Source: Brachypodium distachyon (lineage: Eukaryota; Streptophyta; Magnoliopsida; Poales; Poaceae). From it: a DNA stretch of 64,000 nucleotides. Position 1 is the first letter of the stretch. Each line of letters starts with the position of its first letter. Below are positions 33,852 to 46,860 of this stretch, in pieces. Both the position numbers and the translations under genes were made by a program. Location: assembly GCF_000005505.3 (NCBI RefSeq), contig NC_016134.3, positions 19,828,370 through 19,892,369 on the forward strand. Direction: 5' to 3'. A model generated the notes under the pieces. The model had not been told where the DNA came from. It did not search any database and saw nothing but the letters and a program-made list of their open reading frames with translations.

Positions 33852-36458
33852 CGTATAAAATAATTTTTCAGAATGTCAATACATTCCAGACTTGGTATGA
33901 TCGCCTTGATCATCCTAGCATCGGGATGATACGAAAATTATGAACAATTTTGTTGGTCATGCAGTTTTACACGCTGCTGACTTAATTCATAAGTGAACAA
34001 CTGCATATCATAATAATTCCCCTATCCTAATTGGGATACCAAAGATTTCCCATCTGCCACTATTCGGTTAAATACCAATATCACTACCCAGCGTACATCA
34101 ATGGCCCCTCACAGATTTGGGATCTATGTGAGAATTAATTGTATTTTCCGTCACTTACAAATACCTCGAACCCCAATCAGGGGGAGTTATTCATGGCTAG
34201 TACACTATCTATATCACCGAGGAGCATTTTCAGGCATTAGGGGGAGATTTCAAGTACCAGAAAGAATGGCAGGAAATTAATATGAATGTCCAACATATTT
34301 TCTCCTCAAATCCACGTACTCAAGGATTTGAACCTCTGGTTCAGAAAATCATTCATTTGCAACACATTGCAAATAATCTACCATACTCATTTACTGACTA
34401 CAACGGTATCATACAAATCCTCTAAATCATGCAACTAATGTGCCTGAAAGAGTGGAGGTACCAATAGAAAAAACCACTCAACTCCCCATTCAATACACGA
34501 GGGGGAGAAGTATGGCCACACCACATGATTCAGCTCCTCGCAAGCAACGAAGAAAACTTCAGAGTATACTCTCAAAAATCAGTAAATGCAATTCAACTTC
34601 ACGTTGATAGATACCAAATGGGTAGTATACGCCGAGTGGAAGGGAAACCTCCACAAACCCAGCTCAATAGTGCACACAATGACTGGGACATCGGAATACC
34701 CAGACTTGACCGCATTGGGAAACTGTGAATAGTCATCATGGGTACATAATCGTATATACGATGATCTCACGTGTATCTAGCTGATCAACACACTGAACCA
34801 TGCACAAATATCTAGATTTTGGAGAATCATCAAAAAGCCTACAAATTGTCGACATACATTTCTGCACTATAATTGCAACGACCTCCCAAATGATCCTAGT
34901 CCAAAGACCATGGCCATGGCATAGTGTGTCAACACTCGGACTGGATTCAATCGAAGGATGCAATGCAAGCAAGATTAGCTTCGCTCAATAAAAAGGAAGG
35001 TATCAGCGAAAGTAATACCTGCACCAATTTTTCTTCCGTAACAAGAATGAAAATAACGAGGTGGCGAAACTCAAAAGCGAGGCTTGTAGCACTAGGGTTC
35101 ACGCAGATACCCGAAACCAATTCTCCATATATGCATGGAATCATTTTCCGATAACATATTTCAATGGCAGATCTAAATCGTCTATTTATGCAGTTGAGAC
35201 GTAGTGACAAAATATCTTTATGAGTCACCTATTTTGGACATATAGGTTTCTCGAGGAATCCCAATTTTCAAATGCACACGAAAGACGCAACATGAATAGT
35301 GTAAAACCTTAATAAGCCACTATATGGCTTATCAACATAGTCTGGCAAATTGGTACAGCTGACTAAATGAGTTTCTTAAACTGAAGGAATACTCAAAAAA
35401 TGATGATTGTACAAGTGTATATATCAAGAAGTTTGGTGATACATACAATCATCTAAAGACGGAATTCAAGATGAAGGATCCGGGTAAAACCAAATTTACT
35501 TGGGTTTTCAAGTATTATGGTAAAATCACCTAAAGACGGAATTCAAGATGAAGGATCCGTGTAAGACCAAATTTACTTGGGTTTTCAAGTATTATGGTAC
35601 ATCGACCAAATTTGGATTTTTTTTTAACATGGACAAATCTTATCCACCAAATCTCTCATGGTTGTTCGATTTCTAAATGTAGAGAAAGATCCATTTAAAC
35701 CATGTGACAGGATAAGAGATATCAAAACTCCACTATCATTGGATAAACTGACTCTGACTACTTATCAGATCCCACAAAGTTAGATCAAAATAGACTGCAT
35801 GTTCCTACATGGTAGGATAGCCATCCAAAAAAGTTGTCCATACTTCACTCTAGTGGCTAAACCCACCAATTATTCTGGAATTAATACGGGCAACACACAA
35901 ATGTGTGCATGTCTTCACAGAATGACAAACCACATATATCATGTGGTATTGATTCGATTGAATCACCTACAATTATATATGAAGATAATCCTGCTTATGT
36001 TGCACAGATGCAAACGGGTTATATCAGTATGCGACAACTTAAAACATGCAAGCATTTGGGGGAGTATCCACCTAAATTTAACCGGTTCACAACATCATAT
36101 TGCACTCTTTTCCTATTATGAGTTTTACTCACTAGTTTCTCATAAAATATTTTTAATGAGGTAATATCAACATAAGATTATATGTCGTATTATCTATTTT
36201 CCCCACCGGGATTTTTAAAGATGATATACAAGACATATTTATTGCTCACAAAATTTAATATGAATTATCAAGTAACAATAATCAATATATGTTGTACCAC
36301 TTTCTCCTTATTTTTCCCATTAGGTTTTTAGGAAGGAGTTTTCACAACATATCAATATAAGTATTACTTTCCTCAATATTTTTCCCATAGGGTTTTTTGA
36401 GGAAATTACGAAATTACAAGATTATAAGATTCCATGGTGTTACAAGTACGAGAAGGCG
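33852..36458 (+). pseudogene. Copia pol remnants
   Basis: It begins with the second CGTAT. The pre-integrase segment is at about 33873-33942 (NTFQTWYDRLDHPSIGMIRK). The integrase core is missing. Scattered RT pieces include KARLVALGFTQ (about 35070-35100). Two copies of an ATTCAAGATGAAGGATCCG block (35464 and 35541) show a local ~77-bp duplication. RNase H reads CGIDSIESPTIIYEDNPAYV (about 35940-36000). Many stops and deletions; not functional. Confidence 0.75.
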
Positions 36459-36687
36459 TGTTAAGAATAAATTAGCATGTGATCAGTTAGATTTAACACG
36501 TGTTAATTAGTACTAACGACAGTTAATTAGCAACTGTCGCCTCTATAATTTCCACACGTTTTCTCTCCCGATTTCTCCCGAGCAGCAACTGTGCCCAAAT
36601 CTTGAGGCGCCACATCTCCTTGTATAAATATAGCACCGATCAATGAAAACAAACACAGATTCATTCTCAATCATTTCATTCTCAACA
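36459..36687 (+). repeat. Copia 3' LTR (229 bp)
   Basis: Starts TGTTAAGAATAAATTAGC and ends CTCAACA, followed directly by ACTTG (36688-36692), the target duplication. It lies about 1.1 kb beyond the stop of the CPL3-like gene, which reads towards it. Confidence 0.9.
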
Positions 36688-36692
36688 ACTTG

Positions 36693-37824
36693 CACATGTT
36701 TCTTCAATAGGTTTAATTTGCATTCGTTCTCATAACAGAAGCAGGAAAAAGAGTGTATAGAGGGCCAGAGCAGAAAATACTGTCATTAGGTGGGCCAAAG
36801 CCCAAAAATACATGGTTACATGTACAAAAAAGAAGTGACCTAGACGTAATTTCCAAATGAGGGCTCCTGCTGGTCCCGTCTCCCCCACTGAACAGAAGGT
36901 AGGTTTTCAAGAGTGCAAGAAAAATATATGGTGGGAAAAGTTAATATGTTAAATGCCTTTTGGAGTTAAGATTTTTAACAGCCAATTAATGTGAGGAGTT
37001 CGGTATAGAAACCAATGCAAAGTTAATTTTTCATCATTATCCCCCCTACAAGCCCCTTACAGTCCGAATCATCCGGCCATACTATTCCTTTACCAAGTTC
37101 TAGCCACCAAAATCTTTGGAAAAATTTCACCGAACATTTCGATGACATCTTCTGCATTCTTATCTCACACCTTTTAACTCCCCGCTGACCAAAAAGCTTT
37201 TCCGTACACGCCCTACCCTGGCGTCATGAACTGATACCTCGCACCGTACGAATACGAAAACTTTTTGTTCTGTTGCGGAGAGTGTAGAGAGCAGGTGTCC
37301 TTTTCCATGTGGCTTTGAGCACAGGGACTTAAATGACTCCTTCATTCCAAGGACTGCTGCTCCTGCAGCCACTTCGGCGGATGACTGATATCGGCCATGA
37401 GTCCATGACCCATTTCTGTGGCAAGCAGCACACGCTTGGCAGGAGGCCAGCGCAAAGCCGCAAACACATAACCGTACAGGAAAGATACCATTTCTACATG
37501 TTACAAGGTATAGAGTGGTGACTCTTCGCCCACCTTTGCCTTTGGCATGTCTGTCTTCCATGGTGTATCTGAACCCTTCCAAGCAAACATATTCACCACC
37601 CAAGACAGTTTGGGCTAAACCTCTCTTCTTTCAGGCTTTGGAGAAAGCATTTTTCGTTGCCTGTTTTAACCTGCGGTTCTCTTAGAGACAATTGTTTCCT
37701 TAGAAAGGTCCAGTGTTTTTAGTGAAGTTGTCTCGTTTTTCTTGTCATGTTATGTTTTCATGACCCGAACCATGTCCTAGGAGGATCCCAGGGACACTGG
37801 ATGGGAATTTAGGCTCAGGATATG
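36693..37824 (-). other. 3' flank and likely 3' UTR of the CPL3-like gene
   Basis: No other gene recognised. A 147-residue minus-strand frame at 37160-37603 shows no domain and no splice context that would join it to the gene. It is probably UTR or downstream intergenic DNA. Confidence 0.45.
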
Positions 37825-40800
37825 TTATTTAACTGCAAAATCGTGCTCACTGGCGCGTCGGTATAAGAGTGCTGAAGCTTCTACCCTGTAGATGGCAAAC
37901 ATGGTACAATTGGAATTTAGGTTTGTTTAACAAAAAATGGATTGAAGTAAATTAAGAATTAATATTCCTCACCATCCTGGATGAACAACATATCTGCCCG
38001 TTTGCAATGCCCAATTCACCTTGTCAGTCCCAAGGGAGTTGGCGACAACATGAGTGACCCGATCGTCAATCTGGTTCGTGCACACTGCACCAAACTGCTC
38101 TGCACTCTGCCATAGAGGATGCAAGTGGGGGTTAGCTTCTCCAACCGGGAATATCCGGCTGAAGACAATACGGCAGCCAGCAAGGATCCTTCGCTGCTCA
38201 GATGCTAGTATGCTCCGCACATCAGCATCATTTAGGTTGGGATGAGAAAAGAAGTTTTGGTGAATGCGTCCAATAACCTATTTCAAGAATTTGAGAAGTA
38301 TCAGTATAATCAAGTTGCATTTCCATTTTCACTGGAAAAAAAGTTGTATTCAATTTAAATGCTCAAGAGTTCATTGAGGGAATGTCACATCATACCGCCA
38401 GTGAAGAAGCAAGAGTGCCATCCTCTGGCCTTTCGTCTCGATCAATTTCAAGAAGTGATGGTCCAGGAAGGCCAAATTGCCGTCTACTGCAGGGGAAATA
38501 GGTATATCTACACAACATCGTTTTAATAGGCTTAACAAGATGCATGTGATATTATTTTCAATTTGAGGAAACATTTGACAGAGAAACATACCTTTCTACA
38601 ACAATCATATTGTTTTTGTTGTGGGGCCAGACTCTCACAGAGTCATCAATGATCACGACTGCAGATTCCATCCCCAATACCCCATCAAGATCTTTACTTT
38701 TCGGTACTCGATCATCACTGTCAAAAGAATCGCCATCACCACCTCTTGACGTGCCATCACCACCTCTTGAGATGACTCTCCCCTCAAACAGTGCTCCAGT
38801 TGGGTCAAGAACCTTGGCCATCTCAGTAGCATACAGCTTGTTCCCCATCGTGTATAGATGCAACTCGTAAAGCTTACTTGCCTACAGCATAAAAGCACCA
38901 AACAGAACCATATTCAACAGAGTAGAAAAATATATCCATGAGCAGTGCTGAGATATCTAAGACAACAATCGGTGCTGAGATATCTAAGATGGCAAAACCT
39001 TCTCAAGAAAGTTCCATATTCCTGGTCTCAGTTTGGTCCACATGCTCATATGATGCAAACGGAACAGATGGCGCTCTGGCCTCTCCCGGTCTTGCTCCTC
39101 TTTCTTCCGCAAAATCTCTTCATGAATAGGATCCACTTCTAAAAACTGAATTAGAAGTGCAAACTATGTTAATTAACTTGTCAAATAGTTAAACTCAAGT
39201 CATAGGCTACAAACCATACCTTCGCAGAATTGAGGAGTGTGTGATCCAAATCAAGTACCAAACAAAGCTTCCTTGCTGAAAACATCTTCTGCTGCTCCAT
39301 GATCCGTCTTGCCCTTTCCTTCTGTATGAGAGCCTTCTGCTGGTCATCATAACCGCTAAGGAGATCATCGAGATCTCCCCATTGGTTAGCTGGTGGTGCA
39401 GCACCAAGCGTTGTAGCAGGAGAAGCATTTGTTGCGGCATCAGCATTGGGATCATTCTGCCCAGGAGCTAGTCTTGGATCTGCCCTATTTATGCTGCCTG
39501 AAGTTTGCTGAGGAGCCATGAGTGATGAAGCAGCTAACTGTGAATTAGAGACAGGATCCACCATACTGGCGCTCATGGTGGATGGCCGAGCAATGTTGGA
39601 TAATGAAACTGGTTGAGAAGGCAATGCACCAGTCTGAAGTTGCTCTGCCTGTTGTTCACGGTTGATCATATTGTCTTTGCTGTCCTGGGAGACTGGCAGG
39701 ACAATTCCATTGCTTCTGGCCTGCTCAGAGTTCGTTGTATCGTTCTTTGGCGATGTGTTATTATGGAGAATGCGACGGGGATCACGCGGTTTCATACGTA
39801 TTACTCCAGCATCAGTTTGTGAGATCTATAGATACAACAACAGTTAACATCAGAACCATCGTAAAACAAAAGCAGCAAATGACACCAGACGAGAAAATAG
39901 TTTGCCTAACTATTGGCGATGTAAAACCTGCCAAGTTAATGTAACCTCAACATGGATATCCCAAGTCCTAAGTTATTTCTCTTGACTTTTTATGCCTCAC
40001 AAATATACTGAGATGGAAATCACTATAAAGTAAAACGATAGAGACGATTATCAAACAAAGATGCAAGTGTCGTAGCAAGAGCTTTACCACAGGGGCTGTT
40101 TGCGTCGGACATTGTGGCCTAATAGAAGGAATTTGTGCAGCATCTGCAGTTTTTAGAGCACTGCCAGGTGGTATAACCATCCCTGCAGTGTCATTATTGA
40201 TCATGCCAGAAGAGATACCACCTAAAGTATTTACCGTCTGCTGAGGTTCTGATGCTGACCTCTTCTGCTGCTCCATTTGAATCCAATGCATGAGCACAGT
40301 CGGGTTCACAGCAATGTCCTTTAACACTGCAGGCAGCGAAACACTAGGAGCTGCACTGGTCTGTGGAACTGAATCAGGTTGCCCGGCATTAAGAGTTTTG
40401 GTACTCGTTACACTACTATTTGTGATGCTACTCACATTACTAAGCAGTTGACTGTCTGCCCTAAGATTCGGATTTCCTGTTGTTTTGGTATCAAGCCTTG
40501 TATTCTGATTTGATTGAACTCTATCACTTGGATAGAAGCTAATATTGCTTCCATCTCTACCTGGTGGTACCTGCAAGTCCCTGGGATTACCAATACTCCC
40601 CCTAGCTCTTTTTACCATGTTTTCATCCATCAGAGGTTGGCCAACTGCCTTGTGCTTGCCCAAGGTCCCCCCTAGGGACGCATTGGGTTCTGCAAAATTC
40701 ATACATCTGTTTGCATCACCAGGATCACGGTTCAAATACCTGAGCCTTGGATCTCTACTTTTAGCTGAAGGTTTTAGAGCAAGGTTGGGGCCTGAAACAG

Positions 40801-42671
40801 ACTGCTCAATTTTTTTAGCATAACCTGGAGGACCACTGAAACTGCCATTGCTGCTGCTAACTGTACTAGGCCGAGAAGCAGGTATCTGACTCACACTTGG
40901 CAATGCAGTCTTATTTGAAGATGAAAAGCTTGAAATTTCACCAAACATATCACCATCTTTGTCTTCAGATTTATCACCATCACCAGAAGGAGTTGGGCTT
41001 GGAAGATCATCATTTGCAAAGTTAGACTTCTGGCTATACTTTTGCTTGTATGAGGAAACATCCAGTGAATCATTTACGGAAGGATACAGATTTTTTTTAG
41101 AAGGCTCAGCTCTTTCTGTCAAAGATCTGTCAGGTCCCATTGGAAATGCTCCAAACCCAATGGGCTTTGGCACAGAAAACTGTGGTGCATTATCTCGGGT
41201 AGGTGAGGGTAAGCTGTTCTCATCATGATCTGCATGAAGATCCAGCAAGGGGCTAACCATTCTATTCTTTGTCTGTGTCTCCAACCAGGGCAAACTTGAG
41301 CCACTAAATGGATTTGTTGCTCCTGATTCAAATGGTAATCTCTCTGATGGAACCTGTCCAGTTGGAACCACAACGTTCGTTGAATTGGTGCTGCAACTGG
41401 CATTTGGACCATCAGTATTTTCTTCTCCATCCACAAAAGCTAACTGTCTCACACGACTATCGAGCTGTTCACAGAAAAGAAAGAGAACTGAGCTTTAGAG
41501 CAAAATCTAATCATAATGAGGACCCAAGAGGTACAAACTAGACAAACCTCAACTCGCTGGTCAGGTGTCAGCATGTCTGAATATCTGTTTCTTAAGTGAA
41601 ACAGCAACCTAGCCATGCAATAGCACTGTTTTAGTAATACAGAAAAGAAGTCAATTTATTCCACAAATGATTAGCAAAAGATGACTTCTCTTTACTTCAA
41701 GAGCATTTCCTTGTTCTGGACCCTCTTCGGCATGGCATATGAATTAGCCACCTACAACAATGCAAAAGATGTGAGACGTGTGGTTCACAAAGGAAATAAC
41801 CCAACAGTCAGTCTTACAGTGGTTATGGTGTCAATTCCAACAAACCCCTGCTGAACAAGAGCGTCAAGCATAGGCATCGGGCTACCACTCTCCAGGAACA
41901 GCGGCTTCAGGTTCTCAAAGCAAGTGCGCAGGCGTTCACACGCACCCTCAAATGACCTACAATGCAAATAACTTATGCTCAGCAATTGAATCAAACACTA
42001 TGTCCATTAAACACATTATCTTTGGAATGAAACACCAGCCCATACTTCTCAGCTTCCTCGATGGAAACCATTTCAAGCTCCTCCAATATGCTCCCCACAC
42101 GCTGGTCAAAATCAACCTCCTCTTCAACAGCCACAGCCGCAGTATTACTCCCCTCCACAGCCATCGATTCCGACTTCTCCGGCACATCAGAGTCCAAGTC
42201 GATAGTCTCAGGCTGTGCATGCGGAGATGGAAAGGAGGTATCCACAGCTTCCCCCTCCTCAATCTCGCCCTCTTCCTTCTCCTCGTCAGAGGTGTCCACG
42301 ATGTGCTCGACCTCGTCCTCGTCGGCGGCAGGAGGAGGAACGAGCGGCTTATTCTGCACGGCCTGGGCCCACGCAAAGCTGTGGAATGCCGGCGCGTAAC
42401 TGCGCGACATGGTGTACCCCATCCAAACCCTAGATCTCTGCGCCGCCGCCGACGCGGCCGTCCCGGCGGCGGCGCCGCCGGACGACTCCTTCTGAAAGTC
42501 AGCGGCCGTAATCTCCTCCAGCGACTCAGAGGAGTCCTCGTCAGACGTCTCCCCTCCGCCGTTGGCGGAAACGAGGTCGCCCCCTGGCGCCAGCACCGCC
42601 GACCGCGGCCGCTCCCTCGTCATCAGCACGACCAGCCTCTCCTCGTCTTTCGGCGTGACCGTCACGCGCAT
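37825..42671 (-). CDS. CPL3: RNA polymerase II CTD phosphatase-like protein, CPL3 type
   Basis: Eleven exons join in frame: 42671-42046, 41956-41818, 41751-41696, 41608-41548, 41464-40088, 39825-39220, 39145-38999, 38881-38592, 38507-38396, 38277-37973, 37885-37825; every intron is GT..AG. The protein is about 1,259 residues, close to plant CPL3. An acidic N-terminal part with FAWAQAVQNKPL precedes a long Ser/Pro-rich middle. The FCP1 phosphatase domain (about 930-1110) has the catalytic DLDHT (about 945) and IIDDSVRVWP. A BRCT domain ends the protein (about 1170-1259, GCRIVFSRIFP...VHPGWVEASALLYRR). Such enzymes remove phosphate from the polymerase CTD in the nucleus, and in Arabidopsis CPL3 restrains stress and immune genes. 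42671 is the first ATG after a TATA-like site; 42623 is an alternative. No lesion seen. Confidence 0.93.
38732..38773 (-). repeat. 21-bp in-frame tandem duplication in CPL3 exon 8
   Basis: GCCATCACCACCTCTTGA(CGT/GAT) occurs twice in a row. On the minus strand it codes SRGGDGTSRGGDGDS, so seven residues are doubled in the acidic insert of the phosphatase domain, ahead of GMESAVVIIDD. Confidence 0.85.
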
Positions 42672-42822
42672 GTGCCGTCCCCCGGCGTACGCTACCGGCG
42701 AGGCGGCGGGCCACAAACCGCCTCCTGGGTCTCGTTCTACGCGGTCAAATCCGGCGACCCGGAGCTCAATCGGCAGCTCCCGGCGGCGCCTGCCGATACA
42801 GCGACCTCCGAACCACACCAAT

Positions 42823-42830
42823 CTATAAGA
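42823..42830 (-). promoter_or_regulatory. TATA-like element of the CPL3-like gene
   Basis: The minus strand reads CTTATAGA about 150 bp before the first ATG (42671). The region around it is GC-rich. There is no ATG between it and 42671, which supports that start. Confidence 0.4.
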
Positions 42831-42839
42831 GCCCCCGTC

Positions 42840-45078
42840 AGATTCGCGAGAGCCCGCGCCGGATTGCGCTGGATCGGAGGCGCACGGGGGTAGAAGAGAA
42901 GAAGAAGACAGCGCGACGCCAGATTTGGGGCGGACGAGGGGACTCGTGAGGCTTGGGCAGAAACTTATACAAAACGGAAGTTTTAATCCGACCGTTTGTG
43001 TTTGATTTCGACGGTGATCGATAGGTACACGTAGCGCTGGGGTTGTGGCTGCAGAGGTGGGTGGGGGAACACGGCGGCTTTGCTTCTGTCATGCTCATGC
43101 TCATTCCCCTGCTCTGCTTGCGTTGGGTTTTATTCGTGGGATCTGAGTGGCGAATGCATTTTAGATACTGTATTCATGCTGCTTGATGTGGTTTTTTAAG
43201 GTTGGTATAAGGAATTTACCGTTTAGAAGACAGACTATTTTAAATGTATATGTATCTTTAAGTTTAGTGAAAGTCATCGTTCTGATGTTCGGGCGGACGG
43301 TTTCCTCGGACCGTCCGTTTTGATGCCAATTATTTTTCATTCGATCGAGCGACCAACGTTACTTGTGCATTAATTTTATTGTCTTTTGATTAATTTTCAA
43401 AAACTACGGACATAATCATTTACCCATTTTCACCTCATCACTCGTAACTTACCACAATCGTTCTCGATTTTTCCTAGCAGGCTAACAGCGACTCGGTGTC
43501 ATCTTCTCTGTCCATCTCCAACGACAAGCATGCCATCCCCAATTGCATCTAGCAAGAGCAGCTCGTGGACTTGTGACAGACTAACGGCTAACGACATTTG
43601 CGATCAGCCAAAATGAGACACCTCCTCCGGACTTTGATTCCCAAATATCGTCATCAGCCCCTTTTTTTTACATTTCCAAGTTTTAAAAGCAAATTGTAGC
43701 ATGTAGGAAGCACTTGATGTGAATATACGAAGCACCATAATGCATAAATTTCTGGCCAAGACTCACGAGTCCCCTCATCTAAAGGTACTAATACTAAAAA
43801 AATTACCATATGAAGCAAAAAATGGTGTATCCACCCGAAGACGCTTTTTAGGAAATTCTTTCACCCATTTCAACTCATGTGGCGAAGTTTATAAAGAAAA
43901 AAGAAAATTGTTACATCGTTTACCATCGGTAAAATAAAGATAGAGGGATCATCGCCCCAGATAAGTTTAACATTCAAAAAAAAAATTCCTATTTTGCTCA
44001 ACAACTATTGGCTTCCCGTAGACAATACTTGACAATCATAAAATAATAGTCTGGATACGACAATCATAAAATATAGCGGCCGCCACAGTTGCAAAGAACC
44101 CATCATCTAGCATAGTCTCAATCACTTGCATGTTATCAAAACTGGATGATAAACTTGTTGCATCCCAGATGCTGGGTTAAGCTCAACCCTTCCTCCACCA
44201 TCATCGCATCTGACACAAACAACATTTCTAGACAAGCTGCATCAGTGAATTTTCCATGTGCATCCTGGATTACAAACTGCAGCAACAAATTTAAACAAAC
44301 CTTCCTTAGTTGGTATAAATAGGGTATATTTTTGTTTTCGACCACAGTCCATAAACAAACCTCAAAAGTCAAACCCACCACATGTTTTACAAAAAGAATA
44401 CAAAGTCTGGACCTATTGTCTACAAAATATGCGAAACCAACATTAATCAACAATTGAGAACTTCATGTTTCTTTTTAAAAAGAGAACCAGCAGCCCCTTA
44501 CACCACTCGCAATGAATCAATGAAACTGAAATACGGGACTTTACATATTGTAGTATAGCTTTTGTCCACTCGTTACCAAAAGGTAGTGAAATAATGAGCT
44601 TATGAAATTGGGAAGTGTGCTAACCCACTTGTGCCAGCATAATAAAACAACATGAAACATGAACATCGAAAAGTTATAGTAGAAAACTTTCTATCAGTTG
44701 GATCATAGGCTCCTGCGCCCACCGGCGCCAGGTATATCCACGATGACCAAAGCCTGTTGAGCGCTCCCAGTGCTAGCATCTTGCCCACGCTCTTCTTGCC
44801 ATGACCCTGCATCTGTCCCATTCTGCCGATTCTGTCTCCGTCGGAGATTCCGGCTGCTGGCTGGGTGGGTTGCAAAGATGAAGTGGCCAATGGACACTTG
44901 CACGTGCGGCTATAAACTTGATCAGGTCTGTCATGGTCTCAGGCTCTTCGCCCTATCAGTCAATAGCTAACAAAAGCAAGTACAACAAGATGATGTAAGC
45001 TGAAAACTTTTTAGCTCCCGAGCTATGTGCCTAGTCCTTTTCGTATGCAAGTTCAGTCCTTTTGGTATTTTAAATGGA
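42840..45078. other. Intergenic region upstream of CPL3
   Basis: 43100-44700 is mostly AT-rich, with no element borders found. A perfect short inverted repeat (CGGACGGT/ACCGTCCG) lies at about 43294-43317. A 96-residue minus-strand frame at 44600-44890 (GKKSVGKMLALGALNRLW) shows no domain I recognise and may be a gene fragment. Confidence 0.4.
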
Positions 45079-45604
45079 TTTTTTTCGAAAAGGAGGTTTA
45101 AACCCTAGGCCTGTACATCAAAATGATGCACACAACCATATCTCATTGTTTTATGCCTACAAGCCTCATGAAGGGGTTGACTATTATCAGATGGTATGCC
45201 CTGACCGCATACCATCGCCAAACATCAAAAACTTGAGGCCACACTGGACCCAACCAGTCCAACAAATTCTAAGCATGTGCCGTCTGCTCACGCTCCAGAA
45301 TCAAAAGCCACGGTCTTCCACTAACCCATCTTCAGGACAAGGATCTAAGCATTGCAACTTGCAAGGCCTGCCATCGATGAAGCAAGCCAGAGCCCGCCCT
45401 CCAATCAGGACCCCATCACCTCCAGATCTAGCATTCCCCCAACGGCTCCTCAGGGGGGAGCGCCGCCACGAGTCCAAGGACTTTCGATTTTCAACCGGAA
45501 TTTTGGATGGGGGTGGTGTGAAAGTACCTCGACAACGCCTCAAAGAAGGGAAGAGACGTCCACGAATGTATTCCCCGTTCAATGAGATATGGCCAACCAT
45601 GTGA
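45079..45604 (-). mobile_element. Non-autonomous LINE/SINE-like element
   Basis: On the minus strand the sequence ends GCCTAGGGTTTAAACCTCC then TTTTCGAAAAAA, the same type of 3' end as the LINE tails at 291 and 10257 (TGTGTGCATC...GAGGCC...TTTCGAAAA). The body is moderately GC-rich and lacks RT or zf-RVT motifs, so it is probably a short retroelement mobilised by LINE machinery. The 5' border near 45604 is a guess. Confidence 0.5.
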
Positions 45605-46085
45605 TTGCATTAATCTTAGTCAAAGTAAATTTTGGCACAAATTTCAAATGGTTGGTCCAAGTATTCAGTCATGTACTCCAACTCCCCTTGTTTGGAATAT
45701 TTCATGGACAAAACAGTGGGTTTTAATCTGGCACATTTTGCAACTGAAGTGTGACGTCTCCAAACACCAAATCCACTTGTTTGGGATATTTCAGTCCAGT
45801 CAAATTTCAAAGCCCATGTATCAACTCCATCTGATCAAACTTAAGCATATGTTAATTACAGAGTATTAGAAACTTGGATCTGGACCAAATTTGGATGGAA
45901 GTTGGATCTGTACCAAATTCGAATAGTACTTTCAATTGATGTTGCAAATTGTAATCTATTCTTTTTGGATAAACCAGTTCATCACCAAATGTTAATTACA
46001 CACAATTAGAAACTTAAATACCAAATATTGGTAGGTATTTAAACTGAGGTTTCAGCATGTCTGTCCATTGACATAAATTTTGATT
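45605..46085. other. AT-rich intergenic stretch
   Basis: A diverged ~115-bp internal duplication is visible (GTTTGGAATATTTCA at about 45690 and GTTTGGGATATTTCA at about 45779; GTTAATTACA at about 45850 and 45990). No gene. Confidence 0.45.
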
Positions 46086-46660
46086 CCTTTGAGACAAGCT
46101 CTCAATTTCTTTCAGATGAGCTTTTAATATTTTTCGCATGAGCTTTCAATCTTTATAAAGAAGAGCTATTAAAAACTTATTCCCTTGAGATGAGTTTTAA
46201 TATTTTTGGCACGAGCTTTCAATCTTTTAAAAAAGGCATGTTTCTCAATAATTTTGAGTTCCTTTGAGATAAGCTTCAATATTGTGCATATGACATTTTT
46301 AACTCTTTGAACGACAAGCTCTCAATTTGTTTGAGGCGAGCTTTTCATTCGAAAGAGACAAGCCTTTTCTTTCGTTTGATACGAGTTTTAATATTTTTGG
46401 CATGAGCTTTCAATCTTTAAAAGGCAAGTTTTTCAATAATTTTGAGTTCCTTTGAGACGAGCTTCAATATTTTTAACCAGAGCTTTTATTTCTTTAAAGA
46501 TTGGCTTTTAATAAAAAAAATCTTTCAGACGGGCTTTAATATTTTATCAGAGCTTAGAACTTTTTACATGAGCTTTTGGATTTGTTTTCGATTTCCGGTA
46601 AATTTTGTGACGATTCGTTACAAAAATTTGTGTAATAAACTTTCGGATCTATTGATCTTG
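46086..46660. repeat. Degenerate tandem repeat rich in GAGCTTT
   Basis: Irregular copies of a block made of GAGACAAGCT, TTTTAATATTTTTGGCA(C/T) and GAGCTTTCAATCTTT recur about seven times, with a looser period of about 55-60 bp and some higher-order duplication (46180-46250 resembles 46375-46445). All units are in the same orientation. Confidence 0.7.
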
Positions 46661-46860
46661 ACAGTCCTATGAGACAAGTGCATTTAAAATCTCACCGATA
46701 TAATTTGAAAGCGTCTAGTTTTTTTTATTGAAAGTGCCATTCCCCACCCATTTTATTTCCCTGAAAACCATTCTCCCAGAAAGGGAAAAAAACAGCAGCA
46801 GCACGTTTCTGTAGTACAATTTTTTTAGAACATTCCGTAGAGGAAATAAAAAAAATTCTA

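Larger units (their letters stand above)
16892..36687 (+). mobile_element. Old Ty1/copia element, split by a gypsy insertion
   Basis: Two related short LTRs (16892-17140 and 36459-36687) are flanked by the 5-bp duplication ACTTG (16887-16891 and 36688-36692). Between them are remnants of gag (about 18991-19890), the pre-integrase domain (about 33880), RT (about 35030-35160) and RNase H (about 35930-36120), all on the plus strand. The 13.3-kb gypsy element at 20521-33851 sits in the middle. Without it the copia unit is about 6.5 kb, with most of integrase and RT deleted. Confidence 0.85.

Noticed and set aside
37160..37603. 147-codon minus frame beyond the CPL3 stop
   Set aside because: No domain, no supporting splice sites, and the gene already has a complete C-terminal exon at 37885-37825.
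42671..42821. Extending CPL3 upstream to 42821
   Set aside because: The codon at 42821 is TTG, not ATG, and lies at the TATA-like element; the first ATG is 42671.
44600..44890. 96-codon minus frame as a gene
   Set aside because: No family recognised, no clear exon partners; mentioned only within the intergenic entry.
45074..45604. 176-codon plus frame
   Set aside because: It starts in a LINE-like 3' tail that lies on the other strand, so the frame is incidental.
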